Assembly: GCA_029168955.1 (NCBI GenBank)
Contig: JAPDOI010000136.1
Span: forward strand, 62,001-126,000
DNA: 64,000 bases
Direction: 5' to 3'
From: Aplectana chamaeleonis
Taxonomy: Eukaryota > Nematoda > Chromadorea > Rhabditida > Cosmocercidae
In this document: one piece after another, positions 42,201 through 57,200 of the stretch
How the letters are laid out: each line of letters opens with the position of its first letter
Numbering within the stretch: position 1 is the first letter of the stretch
Notes under the pieces: model-generated
The model's database searches: none
Seen by the model: only the letters and a program-made list of their open reading frames with translations
What the model was told of the DNA's origin: nothing
Made by a program: the position numbers and the translations under genes

Positions 42201-45200
42201 GAAATACCCGACACACGACAGATTTAGCCTCCACGCAGGGATTTTCTCCCTGAGCGGCGGTGCAGCCGCAGGCTGCATCGTCAAATAGAGTTTAAACTGA
42301 TTTCCACTCCCGAAATACCCGATACACGACAGATTTAGCCTCCACGCAGGGTATTTTCTCCCTGAGCGACGGTGCAGCCGCAGGCTGCATCGTCCAAATA
42401 GAGTTTAAACTGATTTCCACTCCCGAAATACCCGATACACGACAGATTTAGCCTCCACGCAGGGTATTTTCTCCCTGAGCGACGGTGCAGCCGCAGGCTG
42501 CATCGTCCAAATAAGTTTAAACTGATTTCCACTCCCGAAATACCCGATACACGACAGATTTAGCCTCCACGCAGGGTATTTTCTCCCTGAGCGACGGTGC
42601 AGCCGCAGGCTGCATCGTCCAAATAGAGTTTAAACTGATTTCCACTCCCGAAATACCCGATACACGACAGATTTAGCCTCCACGCAGGTATTTTCTCCCT
42701 GAGCGGCGGTGCAGCCGCAGGCTGCATCGTCCAAATAGAGTTTAAACTGATTTCCACTCCCGAAATACCCGATACACGACAGATTTAGCCTCCACGCAGG
42801 GATTTTCTCCCTGAGCGGCGGTGCAGCCGCAGGCTGCATCGTCCAAATAGAGTTTAAACTGATTTCCACTCCCGAAATACCCGATACACGACAGATTTAG
42901 CCTCCACGCAGGGATTTTCTCCCCTGAGCGACGGTGCAGCCGCAGGCTGCATCGTCCAAATAGAGTTTAAACTGATTTCCACTCCCGAAATACCCGATAC
43001 ACGACAGATTTAGCCTCCACGCAGGTGATTTTCTCCCTGAGCGACGGTGCAGCCGCAGGCTGCATCGTCCAAATAGAGTTTAAACTGATTTCCACTCCCG
43101 AAATACCCGATACACGACAGATTTAGCCTCCACGCAGGGTATTTTTCTCCCTGAGCGGCGGTGCAGCCGCAGGCTGCATCGTCCAAATAGAGTTTAAACT
43201 GATTTCCACTCCCGAAATACCCGATACACGACAGATTTAGCCTCCACGCAGGGTATTTTCTCCCCTGAGCGGCGGTGCAGCCGCAGGCTGCATCGTCCAA
43301 ATAGAGTTTAAACTGATTTCCACTCCCGAAATACCCGATACACGACAGATTTAGCCTCCACGCAGGGTATTTTCTCCCTGAGCGACGGTGCAGCCGCAGG
43401 CTGCATCGTCCAAATAGAGTTTAAACTGATTTCCACTCCCGAAATACCCGATACACGACAGATTTAGCCTCCACGCAGGGTATTTTCTCCCTGAGCGGCG
43501 GTGCAGCCGCAGGCTGCATCGTCCAAATAAGTTTAAACTGATTTCCACTCCCGAAATACCCGATACACGACAGATTTAGCCTCCACCCAGGTATTTTCTC
43601 CCTGAGCGACGGTGCAGCCGCAGGCTGCATCGTCAAATAGAGATTTAAACTGATTTCCACTCCCGAAATACCCGATACACGACAGATTTAGCCTCCACCC
43701 AGGGTATTTTCTCCCCTGAGCGGCGGTGCAGCCGCAGGCTGCATCGTCCAAATAAGTTTAAACTGATTTCCACTCCCGAAATACCCGATACACGACAGAT
43801 TTAGCCTCCACGCAGGATTTTCTCCCTTAGCGGCGGTGCAGCCGCAGGCTGCATCGTCCAAATAGAGTTTAAACTGATTTCCACTCCCGAAATACCCGAT
43901 ACACGACAGATTTAGCCTCCACGCAGGGTATTTTCTCCCTGAGCGACAGTGCAGCCGCAGGCTGCATCGTCCAAATAAGTTTAATCTGATTTCCACTTCC
44001 GACACCCCCGATACCCGACAGATTTACCCTCCATCCAGGGTATTTTCTCCCCTGAGCGTCGGTGCAGCCGCAGGCTGCATCGTCCAAATAGAGTTTAAAC
44101 TGATTTCCACTCCCGAAATACCCGATACACGACAGATTTAGCCTCCACGCAGGTATTTTCTCCCTGAGCGGCGGTGCAGCCGCAGGCTGCATCGTCCAAA
44201 TAAGTTTAAACTGATTTCCACTCCCGAAATACCCGATACACGACAGATTTAGCCTCCACGCAGGTATTTTCTCCCCTGAGCGACAGGTGCAGCCGCAGGC
44301 TGCATCGTCCAAATAGAGTTTAAACTGATTTCCACTCCCGAAATACCCGATACACGACAGATTTAGCCTCCACGCAGGTATTTTCTCCCCTGAGCGGCGG
44401 TGCAGCCGCAGGCTGCATCGTCCAAATAGAGTTTAAACTGATTTCCACTCCCGAAATACCCGATACACGACAGATTTAGCCTCCACGCAGGGTATTTTCT
44501 CCCTGAGCGACGGTGCAGCCGCAGGCTGCATCGTCCAAATAGAGTTTAAACTGATTTCCACTCCCGAAATACCCGATACACGACAGATTTAGCCTCCACG
44601 CAGGGTATTTTCTCCCTGAGCGACTGTGCAGCCGCAAGCTGCATCGTCCAAATAGAGTTTAAACTGATTTCCACTCCCGAAATACCCGATACACGACAGA
44701 TTTAGCCTCCACGCAGGGTATTTTCTCCCCTTAGCGGCGGTGCAGCCGCAGGCTGCATCGTCCAAATAAGTTTAAACTGATTTCCACTCCCGAAATACCC
44801 GATACGACAGATTTAGCCTCCACGCAGGGATTTTCTCCCCTGAGCGGCGGTGCAGCCTGCAGGCTGCATCGTCCAAATAGAGTTTAAACTGATTTCCACT
44901 CCCGAAATACCCGATACACGACAGATTTAGCCTTCACGCAGGGATTTTCTCCCCTGAGCGGCGGTGCAGCCGCAGGCTGCATCGTCCAAATAGAGTTTAA
45001 ACTGATTTCCACTCCCGAAATACCCGATACACGACAGATTTAGCCTCCACGCAGGGTATTTTCTCCCTGAGCGACGGTGCAGCCGCAGGCTGCATCGTCC
45101 AAATAAGTTTAAACTGATTTCCACTCCCGAAATACCCGATACACGACAGATTTAGCCTCCACGCAGGGTATTTTCTCCCTGAGCGACGGTGCAGCCGCAG

Positions 45201-48200
45201 GCTGCATCGTCAAATAGAGTTTAAACTGATTTCCACTCCCGAAATACCCGATACACGACAGATTTAGCCTCCACGCAGGGTATTTTCTCCCCTGAGCGGC
45301 GGTGCAGCCGCAGGCTGCATCGTCCAAATAGAGTTTAAACTGATTTCCACTCCCGAAATACCCGATACACGACAGATTTAGCCTCCACGCAGGGTATTTT
45401 CTCCCCTGAGCGGCGGTGCAGCCGCAGGCTGCATCGTCCAAATAGAGTTTAAACTGATTTCCACTCCCGAAATACCCGATACACGACAGATTTAGCCTCC
45501 ACGCAGGGTATTTTCTCCCCTGAGCGGCGGTGCAGCCGCAGGCTGCATCGTCCAAATAGAGTTTAAACTGATTTCCACTCCCGAAATACCCGATACACGA
45601 CAGATTTAGCCTCCACGCAGGGATTTTCTCCCTGAGCGGCGGTGCAGCCGCAGGCTGCATCGTCCAAATAGAGTTTAAACTGATTTCCACTCCCGAAATA
45701 CCCGATACACGACAGATTTAGCCTCCACGCACGGGGATTTCCTCCCCTTAGCGGCGGTGCAGCCGCAGGCTGCATCGTCCAAATAAGTTTAAACTGATTT
45801 CCACTCCCGAAATACCCGATACACGACAGATTTAGCCTCCACGCAGGTATTTTCTCCCCTGAGCGACGGTGCAGCCGCAGGCTGCATCGTCCAAATAAGT
45901 TTAAACTGATTTCCACTCCCGAAATACCCGATACACGACAGATTTAGCCTCCACGCAGGGTATTTTCTCCCCTGAGCGACGGTGCAGCCGCAGGCTGCAT
46001 CGTCCAAATAGAGTTTAAACTGATTTCCACTCCCGAAATACCCGATACACGACAGATTTAGCCTCCACGCAGGGTTTTCTCCCCTGAGCGGCGGTGCAGC
46101 CGCAGGCTGCATCGTCAAATAGAGTTTAAACTGATTTCCACTCCCGAAATACCCGATACACGACAGATTTAGCCTTCACGCAGGGATTTCCTCCCCTTAG
46201 CGGCGGTGCAGCCGCAGGCTGCATCGTCCAAATAGAGTTTAAACTGATTTCCACTCCCGAAATACCCGATACACGACAGATTTAGCCTCCACGCAGGGTA
46301 TTTTCTCCCCTGAGCGGCGGTGCAGCCGCAGGCTGCATCGTCCAAATAAGTTTAAACTGATTTCCACTCCCGAAATACCCGATACACGACAGATTTAGCC
46401 TCCACCCAGGGTATTTTCTCCCTGAGCGACGGTGCAGCCGCAGGCTGCATCGTCAAATAAGTTTAAACTGATTTCCACTCCCGAAATACCCGACACATGA
46501 CAGATTTAGCCTCCACCCAGGGTATTTTCTCCCCTTAGCGGCGGTGCAGCCGCAGGCTGCATCGTCAAATAGAGTTTAAACTGATTTCCACTCCCGAAAT
46601 ACCCGATACACGACAGATTTAGCCTCCACGCAGGGTATTTTCTCCCCTGAGCGGCGGTGCAGCCGCAGGCTGCATCGTCCAAATAGAGTTTAAACTGATT
46701 TCCACTCCCGAAATACCCGATACACGACAGATTTAGCCTCCACGCAGGGTATTTCCTCCCTGAGCGGCGGTGCAGCCTGCAGGCTGCATCGTCCAAATAG
46801 AGTTTAAACTGATTTCCACTCCCGAAATACCCGATACACGACAGATTTAGCCTCCACGCAGGGTATTTTCTCCCTGAGCGGCGGTGCAGCCGCAGGCTGC
46901 ATCGTCCAAATAGAGTTTAAACTGATTTCCACTCCCGAAATACCCGATACACGACAGATTTAGCCTCCACGCAGGGTATTTTCTCCCCTGAGCGACGGTG
47001 CAGCCGCAGGCTGCATCGTCCAAATAGAGTTTAAACTGATTTCCACTCCCGAAATACCCGATACACGACAGATTTAGCCTCCACGCAGGTATTTTCTCCC
47101 CTGAGCGACGGTGCAGCCGCAGGCTGCATCGTCCAAATAGAGTTTAAACTGATTTCCACTCCCGAAATACCCGATACGACAGATTTAGCCTCCACGCAGG
47201 GATTTTCTCCCCTTAGCGGCGGTGCAGCCGCAGGCTGCATCGTCCAAATAGAGTTTAAACTGATTTCCACTCCCGAAATACCCGATACGACAGATTTAGC
47301 CTCCACCCAGGGTATTTTCTCCCCTGAGCGACGGTGCAGCCGCAGGCTGCATCGTCCAAATAAGTTTAAACTGATTTCCACTCCCGAAATACCCGATACA
47401 CGACAGATTTAGCCTCCACCCAGGGTATTTTCTCCCCTGAGCGGCGGTGCAGCCGCAGGCTGCATCGTCCAAATAAGTTTAAACTGATTTCCACTCCCGA
47501 AATACCCGATACGACAGATTTAGCCTCCACGCAGGTATTTTCTCCCCTGAGCGACGGTGCAGCCGCAGGCTGCATCGTCCAAATAGAGTTTAAACTGATT
47601 TCCACTCCCGAAATACCCGATACACGACAGATTTAGCCTCCACGCAGGGTATTTTCTCCCTGAGCGGCGGTGCAGCCGCAGGCTGCATCGTCAAATAAGT
47701 TTAAACTGATTTCCACTCCCGAAATACCCGATACACGACAGATTTAGCCTCCACGCAGGGTATTTTCTCCCCTGAGCGGCGGTGCAGCCGCAGGCTGCAT
47801 CGTCAAATAGAGTTTAAACTGATTTCCACTCCCGAAATACCCGATACACGACAGATTTAGCCTCCACGCAGGGTATTTTCTCCCTGAGCGACGGTGCAGC
47901 CGCAGGCTGCATCGTCAAATAGAGTTTAAACTGATTTCCACTCCCGAAATACCCGATACACGACAGATTTAGCCTCCACGCAGGGTATTTTCTCCCTGAG
48001 CGGCGGTGCAGCCGCAGGCTGCATCGTCCAAATAAGTTTAAACTGATTTCCACTCCCGAAATACCCGATACACGACAGATTTAGCCTCCACGCACGGTAT
48101 TTTCCTCCCTGAGCGGCGGTGCAGCCGCAGGCTGCATCGTCCAAATAAGTTTAAACTGATTTCCACTCCCGAAATACCCGATACACGACAGATTTAGCCT

Positions 48201-51200
48201 CCACGCAGGGTATTTTCTCCCCTGAGCGGCGGTGCAGCCGCAGGCTGCATCGTCCAAATAAGTTTAAACTGATTTCCACTCCCGAAATACCCGACACGAC
48301 AGATTTAGCCTCCACGCACGGTATTTTCTCCCCTTAGCGGCGGTGCAGCCGCAGGCTGCATCGTCCAAATAAGTTTAAACTGATTTCCACTCCCGAAATA
48401 CCCGATACACGACAGATTTAGCCTCCACGCAGGTATTTTCTCCCCTTAGCGGCGGTGCAGCCGCAGGCTGCATCGTCCAAATAGAGTTTAAACTGATTTC
48501 CACTCCCGAAATACCCGATACACGACAGATTTAGCCTCCACGCAGGGTATTTTCTCCCCTTAGCGGCGGTGCAGCCGCAGGCTGCATCGTCCAAATAGAG
48601 TTTAAACTGATTTCCACTCCCGAAATACCCGACACACGACAGATTTAGCCTCCACGCAGGGTATTTTCTCCCTGAGCGGCGGTGCAGCCGCAGGCTGCAT
48701 CGTCAAATAGAGTTTAAACTGATTTCCACTCCCGAAATACCCGATACACGACAGATTTAGCCTCCACGCAGGGATTTTCTCCCCTGAGCGGGGGTGCAGC
48801 CGCAGGCTGCTTCGTCCAAATAGAGTTTAAACTGATTTCCACTCCCGAAATACCCGATAGCTGACAGATTTAGCCTCCACCCAGGGTATTTTCTCCCCTT
48901 AGCGGCGGTGCAGCCGCAGGCTGCATCGTCAAATAGAGTTTAAACTGATTTCCACTCCCGAAATACCCGACACGACAGATTTAGCCTCCACGCAGGGTAT
49001 TTTCTCCCTGAGCGACGGTGCAGCCGCAGGCTGCATCGTCCAAATAAGTTTAAACTGATTTCCACTCCCGAAATACCCGACACGACAGATTTAGCCTCCA
49101 CCCAGGGTATTTTCTCCCTGAGCGACGGTGCAGCCGCAGGCTGCATCGTCCAAATAAGTTTAAACTGATTTCCACTCCCGAAATACCCGATACACGACAG
49201 ATTTAGCCTCCACGCAGGGTATTTTCTCCCTGAGCGGCGGTGCAGCCGCAGGCTGCATCGTCAAATAGAGTTTAAACTGATTTCCACTCCCGAAATACCC
49301 GACACGACAGATTTAGCCTCCACGCATATTTTCTCCCCTGAGCGGCGGTGCAGCCGCAGGCTGCATCGTCCAAATAGAGTTTAAACTGATTTCCACTCCC
49401 GAAATACCCGATACACGACAGATTTAGCCTCCACGCAGGGTATTTTCTCCCCTGAGCGGCGGTGCAGCCGCAGGCTGCATCGTCAAATAGAGTTTAAACT
49501 GATTTCCACTCCCGAAATACCCGATACACGACAGATTTAGCCTCCACGCAGGGTATTTTCTCCCCTGAGCGGCGGTGCAGCCGCAGGCTGCATCGTCAAA
49601 TAGAGTTTAAACTGATTTCCACTCCCGAAATACCCGATACACGACAGATTTAGCCTCCACGCACGGTATTTTCTCCCCTTAGCGGCGGTGCAGCCGCAGG
49701 CTGCATCGTCCAAATAGAGTTTAAACTGATTTCCACTCCCGAAATACCCGATACACGACAGATTTAGCCTCCACGCAGGGTATTTCCTCCCCTGAGCGGC
49801 GGTGCAGCCGCAGGCTGCATCGTCCAAATAGAGTTTAAACTGATTTCCACTCCCGAAATACCCGACACATGACAGATTTAGCCTCCACGCAGGGTATTTT
49901 CTCCCTGAGCGGCGGTGCAGCCGCAGGCTGCATCGTCCAAATAGAGTTTAAACTGATTTCCACTCCCGAAATACCCGACACGACAGATTTAGCCTCCACC
50001 CACGGTATTTTCTCCCCTGAGCGGCGGTGCAGCCGCAGGCTGCATCGTCCAAATAGAGTTTAAACTGATTTCCACTCCCGAAATACCCGATACACGACAG
50101 ATTTAGCCTCCACGCAGGGTATTTTCTCCCTGAGCGGCGGTGCAGCCGCAGGCTGCATCGTCAAATAAGTTTAAACTGATTTCCACTCCCGAAATACCCG
50201 ATACACGACAGATTTAGCCTCCACGCAGGTATTTTCTCCCTGAGCGGCGGTGCAGCCTCAGGCTGCATCGTCAAATAGAGTTTAAACTGATTTCCACTCC
50301 CGAAATACCCGATGCACGACAGATTTAGCCTCCACGCAGGTATTTTCTCCCCTGAGCGGCGGTGCAGCCTGCAGGCTGCATCGTCCAAATAAGTTTAAAC
50401 TGATTTCCACTCCCGAAATACCCGATACACGACAGATTTAGCCTCCACGCACGGTATTTTCTCCCTGAGCGACGGTGCAGCCGCAGGCTGCATCGTCCAA
50501 ATAGAGTTTAAACTGATTTCCACTCCCGAAATACCCGATACACGACAGATTTAGCCTCCACGCAGGTATTTTCTCCCCTGAGCGGCGGTGCAGCCGCAGG
50601 CTGCATCGTCCAAATAGGATTTAAACTGATTTCCACTCCCGAAATACCCGATACACGACAGATTTAGCCTCCACGCAGGGTATTTTCTCCCTGAGCGACG
50701 GTGCAGCCGCAGGCTGCATCGTCCAAATAAGTTTAAACTGATTTCCACTCCCGAAATACCCGACACGACAGATTTAGCCTCCACCCACGGTATTTTCTCC
50801 CCTTAGCGGCGGTGCGGCCTGAGCTGCATCGTCCAAATAGAGTTTAAACTGATTTCCACTCCCGAAATACCCGATACACGACAGATTTAGCCTCCACGCA
50901 GTATTTTCTCCCCTGAGCGGCGGTGCAGCCTGCAGGCTGCATCGTCCAAATAGAGTTTAAACTGATTTCCACTCCCGAAATACCCGATACACGACAGATT
51001 TAGCCTCCACGCACGGTATTTTCTCCCTGAGCGGCGGTGCAGCCGCAGGCTGCATCGTCAAATAGAGTTTAAACTGATTTCCACTCCCGAAATACCCGAT
51101 ACACGACAGATTTAGCCTCCACGCAGGTATTTTCTCCCCTGAGCGACGGTGCAGCCGCAGGCTGCATCGTCAAATAAGTTTAAACTGATTTCCACTCCCG

Positions 51201-54200
51201 AAATACCCGATACACGACAGATTTAGCCTCCACGCAGGGTATTTTCTCCCTGAGCGGCGGTGCAGCCTGCAGGCTGCATCGTCCAAATAGAGTTTAAACT
51301 GATTTCCACTCCCGAAATACCCGATACACGACAGATTTAGCCTCCACGCAGGGTATTTTCTCCCTTAGCGGCGGTGCAGCCGCAGGCTGCATCGTCCAAA
51401 TAGAGTTTAAACTGATTTCCACTCCCGAAATACCCGATACACGACAGATTTAGCCTCCACGCAGGGTATTTTCTCCCCTGAGCGGCGGTGCAGCCGCAGG
51501 CTGCATCGTCAAATAGAGTTTAAACTGATTTCCACTCCCGAAATACCCGATACACGACAGATTTAGCCTCCACGCAGGGTATTTTCTCCCTGAGCGGCGG
51601 TGCAGCCGCAGGCTGCATCGTCCAAATAGAGTTTAAACTGATTTCCACTCCCGAAATACCCGATACACGACAGATTTAGCCTCCACGCACGGTATTTTCT
51701 CCCCTGAGCGGCGGTGCAGCCGCAGGCTGCATCGTCCAAATAGAGTTTAAACTGATTTCCACTCCCGAAATACCCGATACACGACAGATTTAGCCTCCAC
51801 GCAGGGTATTTTCTCCCCTGAGCGACGGTGCAGCCGCAGGCTGCATCGTCCAAATAGAGTTTAAACTGATTTCCACTCCCGAAATACCCGATACACGACA
51901 GATTTAGCCTCCACGCAGGGTATTTTCTCCCTGAGCGACGGTGCAGCCGCAGGCTGCATCGTCCAAATAGAGTTTAAACTGATTTCCACTCCCGAAATAC
52001 CCGATACACGACAGATTTAGCCTCCACGCAGGGTATTTTCTCCCTGAGCGACGGTGCAGCCGCAGGCTGCATCGTCCAAATAAGTTTAAACTGATTTCCA
52101 CTCCCGAAATACCCGATACACGACAGATTTAGCCTCCACGCAGGGTATTTTCTCCCTGAGCGACGGTGCAGCCGCAGGCTGCATCGTCCAAATAAGTTTA
52201 AACTGATTTCCACTCCCGAAATACCCGATACACGACAGATTTAGCCTCCACGCAGGTATTTTCTCCCTGAGCGGCGGTGCAGCCGCAGGCTGCATCGTCC
52301 AAATAGAGTTTAAACTGATTTCCACTCCCGAAATACCCGATACACGACAGATTTAGCCTCCACGCAGGGTATTTTCTCCCCTGAGCGGCGGTGCAGCCGC
52401 AGGCTGCATCGTCCAAATAGAGTTTAAACTGATTTCCACTCCCGAAATACCCGATACGACAGATTTAGCCTCCACGCAGGTATTTTCTCCCCTGAGCGGC
52501 GGTGCAGCCGCAGGCTGCATCGTCCAAATAGAGTTTAAACTGATTTCCACTCCCGAAATACCCGACACACGACAGATTTAGCCTCCACCCACGGTATTTT
52601 CTCCCCTTAGCGGCGGTGCAGCCGCAGGCTGCATCGTCAAATAGAGTTTAAACTGATTTCCACTCCCGAAATACCCGATACGACAGATTTAGCCTCCACG
52701 CAGGGTATTTTCTCCCTGAGCGGCGGTGCAGCCGCAGGCTGCATCGTCCAAATAAGTTTAAACTGATTTCCACTCCCGAAATACCCGATACACGACAGAT
52801 TTAGCCTCCACGCAGGTATTTTCTCCCTGAGCGGCGGTGCAGCCGCAGGCTGCATCGTCCAAATAAGTTTAAACTGATTTCCACTCCCGAAATACCCGAT
52901 ACACGACAGATTTAGCCTCCACGCAGGGTATTTTCTCCCTGAGCGGCGGTGCAGCCTGCAGGCTGCATCGTCCAAATAGAGTTTAAACTGATTTCCACTC
53001 CCGAAATACCCGATACACGACAGATTTAGCCTCCACGCAGGGTATTTTCTCCCTGAGCGGCGGTGCAGCCGCAGGCTGCATCGTCAAATAGAGTTTAAAC
53101 TGATTTCCACTCCCGAAATACCCGAGCACGACAGATTTAGCCTCCACGCAGTATTTTCTCCCTGAGCGGCGGTGCGGCCGCAGGCTGCATCGTCCAAATA
53201 GAGTTTAAACTGATTTCCACTCCCGAAATACCCGATACACGACAGATTTAGCCTCCACGCAGGGTATTTTCTCCCTGAGCGACGGTGCAGCCGCAGGCTG
53301 CATCGTCCAAATAGAGTTTAAACTGATTTCCACTCCCGAAATACCCGATACACGACAGATTTAGCCTCCACCCACGGTATTTTCTCCCCTTAGCGGCGGT
53401 GCGGCCGCAGGCTGCATCGTCCAAATAGAGTTTAAACTGATTTCCACTCCCGAAATACCCGATACACGACAGATTTAGCCTCCACGCAGGGATTTTCTCC
53501 CCTGAGCGGCGGTGCAGCCGCAGGCTGCATCGTCAAATAGAGTTTAAACTGATTTCCACTCCCGAAATACCCGACACACGACAGATTTAGCCTCCACGCA
53601 GGGTATTTTCTCCCCTGAGCGGCGGTGCAGCCGCAGGCTGCATCGTCCAAATAGAGTTTAAACTGATTTCCACTCCCGAAATACCCGATACACGACAGAT
53701 TTAGCCTCCACCCACGGTATTTTCTCCCCTGAGCGGCGGTGCAGCCGCAGGCTGCATCGTCCAAATAGAGTTTAAACTGATTTCCACTCCCGAAATACCC
53801 GATGCGACAGATTTAGCCTCCACGCAGGGTATTTTCTCCCCTGAGCGGCGGTGCAGCCGCAGGCTGCATCGTCCAAATAGAGTTTAAACTGATTTCCACT
53901 CCCGAAATACCCGATACACGACAGATTTAGCCTCCACGCAGGGTATTTTCTCCCTGAGCGGCGGTGCAGCCGCAGGCTGCATCGTCCAAATAGAGTTTAA
54001 ACTGATTTCCACTCCCGAAATACCCGACACACGACAGATTTAGCCTCCACCCAGGTATTTTCTCCTGAGCGGCGGTGCAGCCGCAGGCTGCATCGTCAAA
54101 TAGAGTTTAAACTGATTTCCACTCCCGAAATACCCGATACACGACAGATTTAGCCTCCACGCAGGATTTTCTCCCCTGAGCGGCGGTGCAGCCGCAGGCT

Positions 54201-57200
54201 GCATCGTCAAATAGAGTTTAAACTGATTTCCACTCCCGAAATACCCGATACACGACAGATTTAGCCTCCACGCAGGGTATTTTCTCCCTGAGCGACGGTG
54301 CAGCCGCAGGCTGCATCGTCCAAATAAGTTTAAACTGATTTCCACTCCCGAAATACCCGATACGACAGATTTAGCCTCCACGCAGGTATTTTCTCCCTGA
54401 GCGGCGGTGCAGCCGCAGGCTGCATCGTCCAAATAGAGTTTAAACTGATTTCCACTCCCGAAATACCCGACACGACAGATTTAGCCTCCACGCACGGTAT
54501 TTTCTCCCCTGAGCGGCGGTGCAGCCGCAGGCTGCATCGTCCAAATAGAGTTTAAACTGATTTCCACTCCCGAAATACCCGATACACGACAGATTTAGCC
54601 TCCACGCAGGTATTTTCTCCCCTGAGCGGCGGTGCAGCCGCAGGCTGCATCGTCCAAATAGAGTTTAAACTGATTTCCACTCCCGAAATACCCGATACAC
54701 GACAGATTTAGCCTCCACGCACGGTATTTTCTCCCATTAGCGGCGGTGGAGCGGCAGGCTGCCTCGTCCAAATAGAGTTTAAACTGATTTCCACTCCCGA
54801 AATACCCGATGCACGTCAGATTTAGCCTCCACGCAGGTATTTTCTCCCCTGAGCGGCGGTGCAGCCGCAGGCTGCATCGTCAAATAGAGTTTAAACTGAT
54901 TTCCACTCCCGAAATACCCGATACGACAGATTTAGCCTCCACGCAGGGTATTTTCTCCCCTGAGCGGCGGTGCAGCCGCAGGCTGCATCGTCCAAATAGA
55001 GTTTAAACTGATTTCCACTCCCGAAATACCCGACACGACAGATTTAGCCTCCACGCAGGTATTTTCTCCCCTGAGCGACGGTGCGGCCGCAGGCTGCATC
55101 GTCCAAATAGAGTTTAAACTGATTTCCACTCCCGAAATACCCGATACACGACAGATTTAGCCTCCACGCACGGTATTTTCTCCCCTGAGCGGCGGTGCAG
55201 CCGCAGGCTGCATCGTCAAATAGAGTTTAAACTGATTTCCACTCCCGAAATACCCGACACGACAGATTTAGCCTCCACCCACGGTATTTTCTCCCTGAGC
55301 GGCGGTGCAGCCTGGGCTGCATCGTCAAATAGAGTTTAAACTGATTTCCACTCCCGAAATACCCGATACACGACAGATTTAGCCTCCACGCACGGTATTT
55401 TCTCCCCTGAGCGGCGGTGCGAGCCGCAGGCTGCATCGTCCAAATAAGTTTAAACTGATTTCCACTCCCGAAATACCCGATACACGACAGATTTAGCCTC
55501 CACGCAGGATTTTCTCCCTGAGCGGCGGTGCAGCCGCAGGCTGCATCGTCAAATAGAGTTTAAACTGATTTCCACTCCCGAAATACCCGATACACGACAG
55601 ATTTAGCCTCCACGCAGGGTATTTTCTCCCCTGAGCGGCGGTGCAGCCGCAGGCTGCATCGTCCAAATAGAGTTTAAACTGATTTCCACTCCCGAAATAC
55701 CCGATACACGACAGATTTAGCCTCCACGCAGGGTATTTTCTCCCTGAGCGACGGTGCGGCCGCAGGCTGCATCGTCCAAATAGAGTTTAAACTGATTTCC
55801 ACTCCCGAAATACCCGACACGACAGATTTAGCCTCCACGCAGGTATTTTCTCCCCTGAGCGGCGGTGCAGCCTGCAGGCTGCATCGTCCAAATAGAGTTT
55901 AAACTGATTTCCACTCCCGAAATACCCGATACACGACAGATTTAGCCTCCACGCAGGTATTTTCTCCCTGAGCGACGGTGCAGCCGCAGGCTGCATCGTC
56001 CAAATAGAGTTTAAACTGATTTCCACTCCCGAAATACCCGATACACGACAGATTTAGCCTCCACGCAGGATTTTCTCCCCTGAGCGACGGTGCGGCCTGC
56101 AGGCTGCATCGTCCAAATAGAGTTTAAACTGATTTCCACTTCCGAAATACCCGACACACGACAGATTTAGCCTCCACCCAGGGTATTTTCTCCCCTGAGC
56201 GGCGGTGCAGCCGCAGGCTGCATCGTCCAAATAGAGTTTAAACTGATTTCCACTCCCGAAATACCTGATACACGACAGATTTAGCCTCCACCCAGGGTAT
56301 TTTCTCCCCTTAGCGGCGGAGCAGCCGCAGGCTGCATCGTCCAAATAGAGTTTAAACTGATTTCCACTCCCGAAATACCCGATACACGACAGACTCAGGC
56401 TCCACCCAGGGGACTTTCTCCCCTGAGCCGCGGTACAGCCGCAGGCTGCATCGTCCAAATAAGTTTAAACTGATTTCCACTCCGGAAATGCCCGATACAC
56501 GACAGATTTAGCCTGCACGCAGGGGATTTCCTCCCCTGAGCGATGGTGGAGCCGCAGGCTGCATCGTCCAAATAGAGTTTAAACTGATTTCCACTCCCGA
56601 AATACCCGATACACGACAGATTTAGCCTCCACGCAGGGTATTTTCTCCCCTTAGCGGCGGGGCAGCCCCAGGCTCCCTCGTCCAAATAGAGTTTAAACTG
56701 ATTTCCACTCCCGAAATACCCGATACGACAGATTTAGCCTCCACGCAGGGTATTTTCTCCCCTGAGCGGCGGTGCAGCCGCAGGCTGCATCGTCCAAATA
56801 GAGTTTAAACTGATTTCCACTCCCGAAATACCCGATACACGACAGATTTAGCCTCCACGCAGGGTATTTTCTCCCTGAGCGGCGGTGCAGCCGCAGGCTG
56901 CATCGTCAAATAGAGTTTAAACTGATTTCCACTCCCGAAATACCCGATACACGACAGATTTAGCCTCCACGCAGGTATTTTCTCCCTGAGCGACGGTGCA
57001 GCCGCAGGCTGCATCGTCAAATAGAGTTTAAACTGATTTCCACTCCCGAAATACCCGATACACGACAGATTTAGCCTCCACGCAGGGTATTTTCTCCCCT
57101 TAGCGGCGGTGCAGCCGCAGGCTGCATCGTCCAAATAGAGTTTAAACTGATTTCCACTCCCGAAATACCCGATACACGACAGATTTAGCCTCCACGCAGG